This document shows, piece by piece, positions 23,636 to 34,961 of a DNA stretch of 34,961 nt (its first letter is position 1; each line of letters begins with the position of its first letter). This DNA comes from an uncultured Prevotella sp. (GTDB lineage Bacteria > Bacteroidota > Bacteroidia > Bacteroidales > Bacteroidaceae): assembly GCA_900315765.1 (NCBI GenBank), contig ONAK01000046.1:1-34961 (forward strand), given 5' to 3'. Both the position numbers and the translations under genes were made by a program. The notes beneath the pieces are model-generated. The model was not told the DNA's origin. It made no database searches and saw only the letters and a list, made by a program, of their open reading frames with translations.

Positions 23636-26169
23636 GGGCTGATATTGTTCAGCTCTCCAATTTTGCCTTCCACAACATCCATTGTCATCAGTTTTCGGAA
23701 ATCTTCCAGACTGATGCTTGTTGTGGGGGCAAAATCGTTTGAGGTCATATACTCCAACACACTACGATAGAACTGGCGGCCCTCAGGATAAGCCGAGGCA
23801 GTATCCAGATCGGCCATACATACCAGCAGTTTTCCTTTGCCAACAGCAAACTCAAACACCAGTCCCAACTTGTGATTACGCTCTATGTTATCTATAACCT
23901 GCACAATAGGGCGATAGTCCTTACCTGTATTGTCGAGAATAAACGGGTGACTGGCTTTGATTATTGGGAACCATTGCCAGTTGGTGTGCATCTCGGTAGG
24001 GAAGCTATTGAATATCGGATGCCTTGGATCAGTCAGTATGCCAAGTGTTCCAGGCGATACCATCTTCTTATTATTCTCTGATATGGTCTTAAACATGCGA
24101 TAGTTCCAATAGTCAGTCTGGAACAGCCCGCCTACTGTAAGTTTCGATGAGTCGGGCATCAGCAGCACGCTCTTACCATTCTCAAGTTGCTGGGCAATCC
24201 TGTCGGTCAGCTCGTTGGTAACAATCACCTTCTGTTCTAACTTGCTAAGGTCTACGCCAAAGGGATACACCCACAGGTTGTAGCTATTGCGATAATCAGT
24301 GCCTTCCACCTGTAGCACCAGTTTCAGCTGTGTTGCCTGATTATAATCGCTGAGGTCAACATCAAGTGCACCAACGTTTATCAGCCCTTCACCCTGAGGA
24401 AGCGTCATTATGCCCTGCTTACCATCGAGATTCCACGATAGCGTCTTTCCTTTCAGCGATGTTCCGCTGTAGTTAGCCACCTGTATAATGGCATGCAGGC
24501 CCTCTTTATTGGTGAAGCAGAATTTTGGAGCAATGAGTAGTGGCACCACCTCACTGCACCATCCACGCCACTCACGCTCTGTGCATAGTCCCTTGCTCTG
24601 CATAAAGGCATCGAGTATGCCTACATAGGCCGAACCCTGACCAGGATAATCCTGCAGGTCGAGCAGCTGGAAACCAGCCATATTATGTGTGCGCAGGTCC
24701 ATTTCCATATCCTGTTTGTATAGCTGTAGCGCCCAGAGGCCACTGGCTTTATGGAAATCACTAGCCTGATCCAGCATGCCAGCCTTTTCAAGACGCGAAC
24801 GGAACACCTCCAAGTTATAAGGATATAGCACGCCCGTGTATTTACTTATCTCGTTATAGTCGGGATATATCTGGAACTGCCCCGTCTCGTGCGAGATGAT
24901 AGGCACATTCGTCATACCGCACCCCTCAGTAAAGTTCATCTGCGTGTTGGGATAGTAGTGGTTTATCATTCCCCCGTCAGCAGCATCGGCAAATGAGAAC
25001 GAGCCACGAGTGTGGGTATTGTAGTTACCCCACCCCTCGCCACCAACGCGACAAGTGGTGAAATAGTCCATTCCAGGCTTTACGCCCTGATAGCCCAGAT
25101 AATAGTTACTGCCAAAGGTGTAGACCTTATCAGGTGCCAACTTACGGAAATAGGCTATAAACTCAGCCATCTTATCTATGCTGCCCCACAGCTCATTACC
25201 CAAAGCAAACATGCGGAACGAGGGATGGTGACCATACCAACGGATGATGTTCTCGCCCTCTTTGTGCAGGAATGTCATGAGCAGCGAGTCTTTATCGTCG
25301 AAGCTACCCCAGAAAGGTAGTTCCGGCTGCAGTATGATGCCTAACTCGTCAGCAGCAATAAAGGCGGCCTCAGGCGGGCACCACGAATGGAATCGCACGT
25401 GGTTGATGCCATAGTCGGCACATCGGCCTAAGTAATCCTTCCACGACTTCACATCCATAGCCACATGGCCTGTAAGAGGCCACACACATGCATCGTGCTT
25501 GCCTCGCAGAAAAATCGCATGTCCATTGGCAAAGAAATGTTGGCCCTTGATATGGAAATTGCGGAAGTTAGGATGAACCGTTTTTGACGCTACAGCCGTC
25601 TGCGGCTGTTGGGTGGTGAGATATATCTCGCCTATTATACCATTCCAATTGGTCTGCGTATCCTCAGTATAGGCATGGCTACTGGCATACAGTTGTTCTG
25701 GCACGCCACTACTATTATCAACCATCACCGACAGCATATGTCGGCCAGGGCGCAGTTTTGTTCCAATCTTAAACACCTGCGGCGTTGAGATATCGTTACT
25801 ACTGCCTATGAGCTTGCCATCTACATACACCTCCGATGGTTTGCTACGCTCCATAAACAGATATACGTTCTGTCCCTTCCATGCAGCAGGTATCTCCACC
25901 TCGTGCTGATACCAGGCACGTCCCTTGTACGAGTAACGACGTGTGAGATGTGTGGTCTCATCGCGCTTGTCGGATATATCACCTTTCTTGTTTGTATCAG
26001 TTGTTCCAGGCAGTTCTATCGTCTCTGTCAACACATCGTCAGGCTTCACCGCATGTTGCCGGTCAAAGGCAAACTTCCATGTGCCACTAAGGTCAATACG
26101 TTTATTCTGACCATTCGCAACGCCTACCAACAGTAGCCATGCGATAAGAAAAAATATAGGTTTCTTCAT
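23629..26169 (-). CDS. GH2-family beta-glycosidase lacking the middle Ig-like domain
   Basis: This 846-residue secreted GH2 enzyme has a signal peptide (MKKPIFFLIAWLLLVGVANG). An N-terminal jelly-roll domain (22-185: IDLSGTWKFAFD, GRAWYQHEVEIP, NWNGIIGEIYL) is followed almost at once by the catalytic barrel (from about 203: GHAIFLRGKHDACVWPLTG). The acid/base is Glu326 in ALGNELWG and the nucleophile Glu428 in SHETGQFQIYPDY. GH2 proteins normally have an Ig-like domain of about 100 residues between these parts; here only about 20 residues remain, with a hairpin-forming sequence in the gap. The C-terminal region is beta-rich. HETGQ-type GH2 enzymes occur in many plant-glycan PULs; the sugar released is not determinable. 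It follows lacZ by 10 bp and is last in the operon. An upstream ATG adding 39 residues without a signal is rejected. Confidence 0.85.
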   Translation of the reverse strand: MKKPIFFLIAWLLLVGVANGQNKRIDLSGTWKFAFDRQHAVKPDDVLTETIELPGTTDTNKKGDISDKRDETTHLTRRYSYKGRAWYQHEVEIPAAWKGQNVYLFMERSKPSEVYVDGKLIGSSNDISTPQVFKIGTKLRPGRHMLSVMVDNSSGVPEQLYASSHAYTEDTQTNWNGIIGEIYLTTQQPQTAVASKTVHPNFRNFHIKGQHFFANGHAIFLRGKHDACVWPLTGHVAMDVKSWKDYLGRCADYGINHVRFHSWCPPEAAFIAADELGIILQPELPFWGSFDDKDSLLMTFLHKEGENIIRWYGHHPSFRMFALGNELWGSIDKMAEFIAYFRKLAPDKVYTFGSNYYLGYQGVKPGMDYFTTCRVGGEGWGNYNTHTRGSFSFADAADGGMINHYYPNTQMNFTEGCGMTNVPIISHETGQFQIYPDYNEISKYTGVLYPYNLEVFRSRLEKAGMLDQASDFHKASGLWALQLYKQDMEMDLRTHNMAGFQLLDLQDYPGQGSAYVGILDAFMQSKGLCTEREWRGWCSEVVPLLIAPKFCFTNKEGLHAIIQVANYSGTSLKGKTLSWNLDGKQGIMTLPQGEGLINVGALDVDLSDYNQATQLKLVLQVEGTDYRNSYNLWVYPFGVDLSKLEQKVIVTNELTDRIAQQLENGKSVLLMPDSSKLTVGGLFQTDYWNYRMFKTISENNKKMVSPGTLGILTDPRHPIFNSFPTEMHTNWQWFPIIKASHPFILDNTGKDYRPIVQVIDNIERNHKLGLVFEFAVGKGKLLVCMADLDTASAYPEGRQFYRSVLEYMTSNDFAPTTSISLEDFRKLMTMDVVEGKIGELNNISPY
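25592..25609. repeat. Perfect inverted repeat at the GH2 domain gap
   Basis: ACAGCCG (25592-25598) and CGGCTGT (25603-25609) enclose a 4-nt loop. It sits exactly where the GH2 Ig-like domain is missing and encodes part of TTQQPQTAVASK. It may mark a past deletion. Confidence 0.6.
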
Positions 26170-26179
26170 ATTTACCTGC

Positions 26180-31346
<5,167 letters not shown>

Positions 31347-31363
31347 ATTGGTGATTTATGATG

Positions 31364-33106
31364 TTATTTAATATCTAAGTCGCTGTATCCCATACGCTTA
31401 CCCTCTGCCAGACGGTCGGCCTCGAAGCGAAGAACACGCACTTTGGCTTCAGGGAATTTGATGGTTTGCCAAATGGGGTTGTTGACGATGTTTGAGAACT
31501 CGCCTGTGGCAAGTTTTTCCCATTTATTCCAATCGGTCGATCCCCATAAGGTGTAATGGGTAATGATGCCATCCTTGCCGTCTTGTGGTGGCAGATAGCG
31601 GAAGGTTGAGATGGTTTGCTCTGTATCCCAGTCGATGAACATCTGTTGGGGTGAGCCAAAGAAAATATGCAGGGCTGACGATTTCTTTTCACCACTATTA
31701 GGGATGTCGGCAGTAAGTTCGGGTGCAAGATAAACACCTATTTTCTTGATGATTGGTTCCTGTTTATAGCTATTCAGGGTGAAACGCAGTTTGGTGGATC
31801 TTAATGTAGGGAAGCAGATGATACGCCGGTGACCGATGGTGGTAAGTCCGTCGCCATCCTCAACGAGTTCATCTTTTAATGACTGCCATTTGCCGTCAAC
31901 CAGAGCCTCAAGTGAGAACTTGCGCACACGCTGCCCCTTGGCGATGTCTTCTTCAACAAGAAAGCGGTTGAAAGCAGTAGGACGTTTAAAATCGATAGTA
32001 AAGACATCGCCCTTATGGGTGATCTTTGCCTTGTCAGCAAGGTTATCCTTGAACACCTCATCAATCATCTTTTTGAAGGCTATGCCTCGCAGACTGTCGG
32101 TGGGGTGGATGCGACCATTTGGGGCGATAGGGAAGTTGAGCAGTAACGTAGAATTGCGACCTACTGATTTGTAATAGGTGTCCATCAACTTCGACAGGCT
32201 CTTTACGTGCTCGTTCTCTGCATCGTGATAAAACCAACCAGGACGGATGCTTGTGTTTGTTTCGCCAGGACACCACACATTGCCATCCTCTACACCATAG
32301 TGCAACATCTGATACGGCACATCGCCATCGCGATATAGCAGACTCCAATTGGTTTCGCCCACATTGCCAGCTTCAGTACCTACCCAGCGCAGGTCGCCAC
32401 GATCGCTACCATCGTTCCAGATGAGGCATTTGGGCTGCAACTGGCGAATCATCTTATAGGTCTCAGGCCACTCATAGTAAGTCGTACGGTCAATCTTGCG
32501 CGTCTCGTTAGCCCCTCCATACCAGCCATCGCCACCATTAGCGCCATCAAACCAAACCTCGAAGATATCGCCATAGTTGGTGAGCAACTCGCGCAGTTGG
32601 TTGCGGAAATACGCTACGTAAGCAGGACGTCCGTATTCTGGATGATTGCGATCCCATGGCGACAGATATACAGCAAACTCCAGTCCCTCTTCGTGGCAGG
32701 CATCGGCAAGTTCGCGCACCACATCACCCTTACCTTCTTTCCAAGGCGAGTTCTTGACGCTATAATCTGTATAAGCCGACGGCCACATGCAAAAACCGCA
32801 GTGGTGCTTAGCTGTGAAGATAATGCCCTTCATGCCAGCTTGTTTGCAAACTCTCGCCCACTGACGGCAGTCAAGGTCTGAAGGATTGAAAAGTTTTGGA
32901 TCCTCGTTGCCAAAGCCCCATTCTTGATCGGTGTATGTATTCAGCGAGTAATGTATAAATGCATACATCTCCATATCCTGCCAGCGCAACTGGTTGGCAG
33001 AAGGAACAGGTCCGCAGGGTGATGAACTATGAGCTTGACCATATACCTGTATGGCCAGCATTGCCATCAGCATCACGATTGTTATTTTTGTTTTAATGAT
33101 TATCAT
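31364..33106 (-). CDS. GH29 alpha-L-fucosidase
   Basis: This 580-residue secreted fucosidase has a signal peptide ending near QVYGQ. The GH29 barrel shows the conserved start WQDMEMYAFIHYSLNTYTDQEWG (42-64), FTAKHHCGFCMWPS (97-110) and the nucleophile Asp187 in FEVWFDGANGG. The C-terminal part includes a beta-sandwich resembling an F5/8-type (discoidin-like) sugar-binding domain (for example RFTLNSYKQEPIIKKIGVYL). The early HYSxNTYTDxEWG pattern suits the GH29-B type (alpha-1,3/1,4-fucosidases), with moderate certainty. It is the first gene of the leftward fucosidase-GH2-lacZ-GH2 operon and has a promoter just upstream. A second in-frame ATG at codon 12 is a possible start. Confidence 0.92.
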   Translation of the reverse strand: MIIIKTKITIVMLMAMLAIQVYGQAHSSSPCGPVPSANQLRWQDMEMYAFIHYSLNTYTDQEWGFGNEDPKLFNPSDLDCRQWARVCKQAGMKGIIFTAKHHCGFCMWPSAYTDYSVKNSPWKEGKGDVVRELADACHEEGLEFAVYLSPWDRNHPEYGRPAYVAYFRNQLRELLTNYGDIFEVWFDGANGGDGWYGGANETRKIDRTTYYEWPETYKMIRQLQPKCLIWNDGSDRGDLRWVGTEAGNVGETNWSLLYRDGDVPYQMLHYGVEDGNVWCPGETNTSIRPGWFYHDAENEHVKSLSKLMDTYYKSVGRNSTLLLNFPIAPNGRIHPTDSLRGIAFKKMIDEVFKDNLADKAKITHKGDVFTIDFKRPTAFNRFLVEEDIAKGQRVRKFSLEALVDGKWQSLKDELVEDGDGLTTIGHRRIICFPTLRSTKLRFTLNSYKQEPIIKKIGVYLAPELTADIPNSGEKKSSALHIFFGSPQQMFIDWDTEQTISTFRYLPPQDGKDGIITHYTLWGSTDWNKWEKLATGEFSNIVNNPIWQTIKFPEAKVRVLRFEADRLAEGKRMGYSDLDIK

Positions 33107-33122
33107 ATTGGTAAATTCAGTG

Positions 33123-33153
33123 CAAAGTAAATAAAAAAAATAATAACTTCCAA
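33123..33153 (-). promoter_or_regulatory. Probable promoter of the GH29-GH2 operon
   Basis: On the minus strand TTG (complement of 33151-33153), a 20-nt spacer and TTACTTTG (complement of 33123-33130) fit the Bacteroidota promoter with one mismatch in the -7 box. The start would lie about 10 nt before the ATG at 33106, a short leader, so the call is moderate. Confidence 0.5.
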
Positions 33154-33182
33154 GTTTCTTCAGTATTTTTTCTCATTTGATG

Positions 33183-33204
33183 AAAAAAAGAGAGCAACGC
33201 TCTC
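33183..33204 (-). terminator. Rho-independent terminator of the GH5 gene
   Basis: On the minus strand, four bases after the GH5 stop, GAGAGC pairs with GCTCTC around a 3-nt loop (stem 33190-33195 and 33199-33204) and is followed by seven T (complement of 33183-33189). It separates the GH5 unit from the GH29 operon. Confidence 0.85.
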
Positions 33205-33207
33205 CTT

Positions 33208-34593
33208 TTATTTGATTACTTTCTTCCCTCCAACAATAACTAATCCTTTAGTGTTAGAGGGTACTCGTCGCCCCATTAAGTTATAGGTGGCTTGTTGCTT
33301 ACTTTGATCAGTTAGCACTTTTTTTATTCCAGATGTAGGGCCACCCCATTGGGCAGCCTCTACACCAGCCATGATACCATCCAGACTGTTTGTGTCAAAG
33401 ACAGAAGGCTTGCTACGGTCGATGATGCACATAATGCCGCCTGTGCCATAGCGATTGGGGTTGTTAATATCCCATACGTATGGAATAATGCCTCGTTTGA
33501 TAGCTTCCTCGTTGATGGTCTTATGGAACAACCACAGACTGGCATCGTGTTTTTTCTGAATGGAACTGTTGGTAAACTCACGCCAGTTGGCACCATACTC
33601 ACCTAGGATTACAGGGTAGCCTTTATCTACAAAGGCCTCTTTCATCATCTGGAACTGCTCTCGTACATAAGCCTCTTCACCCCAAGTACAGTTGTATTTC
33701 TTGTAGGTACCCGAGGAAATATGATTGGCTGCACCCCAGAAGTAGAAGGGCTCATCGCCATTTGGACCTTCCCATACACCAGTGAACTGTGGTGGACTGT
33801 AGTAGTGCACCTCTATCATCAGTGCCTTGCTGGCAGTGTCTACAAACTTACTCATATCTACATATTGGCTCGACAGCTCGATACTGGTGTTTGGTCCCTG
33901 AACAACAAGTGTGCGCGAGGCATTGTTGCCACCAGTGGCACGCACCGCATCGATAAAGGCCTGCTCGTAGGTCATCAGTGTAGCTATCTGGGCTTCGGTC
34001 TCGGCCTCAGGTTCATTAAGGCCGGCAAAGAGCAAATGCTCATCGTAGTCCTTGAAAACCTCAGCTATTTGGGTCCAGAGTTTCTTCATTTTCTCACAGT
34101 TGGCAGTAACTGTTGATTCGCTGATGTCTTTTTTAAACGTTCCCTGTATCCATCCTCCATCCCAATGATCGTTCAGCAGTACATAGAGCCCGTCGTTGAT
34201 ACAATAGTCTACTATCTCTTTTACACGATTCATCCAAAAAGGATCGATAGTCAACTCTTCAGCATCGATAATATGTCCCATAACCCACGAGGCAGGAATA
34301 CGGACTGACTTGAAACCTTGAGCTGCCACAAAATCGATAATAGCCTGTGTGGTGGTAGTTCCCTGCCAAGCTTTCTCTGCACCCAGACCACCATTGTTGG
34401 TGTACACGTTATCCGTACCACCGCCCTCGAGTGTGTTACCAAGATTCCACCCAGGATACATCCTGGGGGCAATCTCAGTAGCATTAGGCAGTTCTTGCGC
34501 CCCTGCGGTAGCAATCGGCAAACCGAGCGGGGCGAAGCTGACGGTGCTTCCCAGCACCGTCAGAATCAAAAGAGTTTTTCTAATACTGACCAT
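33208..34593 (-). CDS. GH5 endo-beta-glucanase (cellulase/xyloglucanase-like)
   Basis: This 461-residue secreted endoglycanase has a signal peptide (about 1-32). GH5 motifs are PGWNLGNTLEGG (47-58), SVRIPASW (96-103), NDHWDGGW (141-148), the acid/base Glu194 in GLNEPE, HYYSPPQF (263-270) and the nucleophile Glu332 in ILGEYGA. It cuts beta-1,4-glucan-type backbones (cellulose, xyloglucan or mixed-linkage glucan); the subfamily is not certain. The C-terminal extension ATYNLMGRRVPSNTKGLVIVGGKKV resembles the tag on the second amylase and suggests a shared secretion or attachment route. It lies 35 bp after the upstream partial gene with no promoter in between, so they are probably co-transcribed, and it ends at a strong terminator. 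Confidence 0.92.
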   Translation of the reverse strand: MVSIRKTLLILTVLGSTVSFAPLGLPIATAGAQELPNATEIAPRMYPGWNLGNTLEGGGTDNVYTNNGGLGAEKAWQGTTTTQAIIDFVAAQGFKSVRIPASWVMGHIIDAEELTIDPFWMNRVKEIVDYCINDGLYVLLNDHWDGGWIQGTFKKDISESTVTANCEKMKKLWTQIAEVFKDYDEHLLFAGLNEPEAETEAQIATLMTYEQAFIDAVRATGGNNASRTLVVQGPNTSIELSSQYVDMSKFVDTASKALMIEVHYYSPPQFTGVWEGPNGDEPFYFWGAANHISSGTYKKYNCTWGEEAYVREQFQMMKEAFVDKGYPVILGEYGANWREFTNSSIQKKHDASLWLFHKTINEEAIKRGIIPYVWDINNPNRYGTGGIMCIIDRSKPSVFDTNSLDGIMAGVEAAQWGGPTSGIKKVLTDQSKQQATYNLMGRRVPSNTKGLVIVGGKKVIK

Positions 34594-34628
34594 AAATCAT
34601 TAAGTATGAATGAAAAACACCTAACTAA

Positions 34629-34961
34629 TTAATCTACTCTAATACTTGAAATACGTAACTTGACGTTTTCTGCTCCGACAGCATCTGATAATCCGAGCAA
34701 GTCGATGGCAAAGATAGCTATGCCAGAGCCTGCACCAGACAGCGACATGGTATAGATACCGTCGCCATTGATATGAACCGAGCCATTGCCATCAGCATTG
34801 TAGTTCCAGTTCTGGCAGCCCCATGAGCCGTCAGCAAATATCATACATGCATCGCACTCAGTATCGCCGATACCAGAAACCTCGAATGTTACGCCAATAC
34901 GATTTGAGAAGTTTACGGCACTACGGTCTACACCACATGTGGCATCGCTACCTGTACCCGA
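34629..34961 (-). CDS. C-terminal part of a glycan-binding-like protein (partial)
   Basis: The frame is open from the right edge and stops at 34629, giving 110 residues. The sequence is beta-rich and full of Gly and Asn (NRIGVTFEVSGIGDTECDA, then GSWGCQNWNYNADG, then VHINGDGIYTMSLSG), ending LRISSIRVD. This looks like a carbohydrate-binding-module or surface glycan-binding protein C-terminal domain, with aromatic residues (W and Y in WGCQNWNY) available for sugar stacking. It could also be the tail of a larger glycosidase. As the gene before GH5 it fits a surface glycan-binding protein (SGBP) role in a PUL extending beyond the window. Function is inferred; the frame itself is secure. Confidence 0.6.
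   Translation of the reverse strand, partial: SGTGSDATCGVDRSAVNFSNRIGVTFEVSGIGDTECDACMIFADGSWGCQNWNYNADGNGSVHINGDGIYTMSLSGAGSGIAIFAIDLLGLSDAVGAENVKLRISSIRVD

Overview
The window looks like chromosomal DNA of a Bacteroidota bacterium, most likely Prevotella-like (Prevotellaceae). The evidence is a SusC/SusD pair with lipoprotein starch-binding proteins, promoters with the Bacteroidota -7 box TAnnTTTG, a hybrid periplasmic/HTH sensor of the DUF6377 type next to a polysaccharide utilisation locus (PUL), and short C-terminal tags of the form YNLxGxxV..P..KGxxIxxGKKV on two secreted enzymes. No rRNA, tRNA, CRISPR array or transposase was seen.

Region 1 (1-1736): the end of a MATE-type efflux pump and a secreted type-B carboxylesterase, convergent around a bidirectional terminator.

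Region 2 (1826-10777): a redox/peroxide region. An OhrR-type MarR repressor and a membrane polyferredoxin are transcribed leftward. Rightward lie a STAS-kinase fusion protein, a Cys-type glutathione peroxidase and then four tightly packed genes: a polysaccharide pyruvyl transferase-like protein, an acyl reductase/acyl-adenylate ligase fusion, a small Cys-rich protein and a GMC oxidoreductase. The ohrR and peroxidase promoters carry near-identical pairs of palindromes with the same 36-bp spacing, so OhrR probably controls its own operon and the peroxidase. Because only 9 bp separate the peroxidase from the next gene, OhrR may also control the four-gene cluster. This is the best candidate here for an undescribed system: hydroperoxide-responsive modification of a lipid or other acyl compound.

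Region 3 (10764-23635): a starch/alpha-glucan PUL. A divergent DUF6377-type regulator faces GH97, susC, susD, a starch-binding lipoprotein with two tandem CBM26-like modules and two paralogous GH13 alpha-amylases, the first a lipoprotein and the second secreted with a C-terminal tag. A terminator-like hairpin lies between the two amylases.

Region 4 (23629-34961, leftward): a second glycan-degradation locus that runs off the right edge. In transcription order it has a partial glycan-binding-like protein, a GH5 endoglucanase and a terminator, then GH29 alpha-fucosidase, a broken GH2, a LacZ-type GH2 and a third GH2. The mix of endoglucanase, beta-galactosidase and fucosidase would suit fucosylated xyloglucan or a similar hemicellulose, but no GH31 xylosidase is visible. 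Two of the three GH2 genes appear damaged or shortened: one has lost the segment with its catalytic acid/base and is frameshifted, the other lacks the usual middle Ig-like domain.
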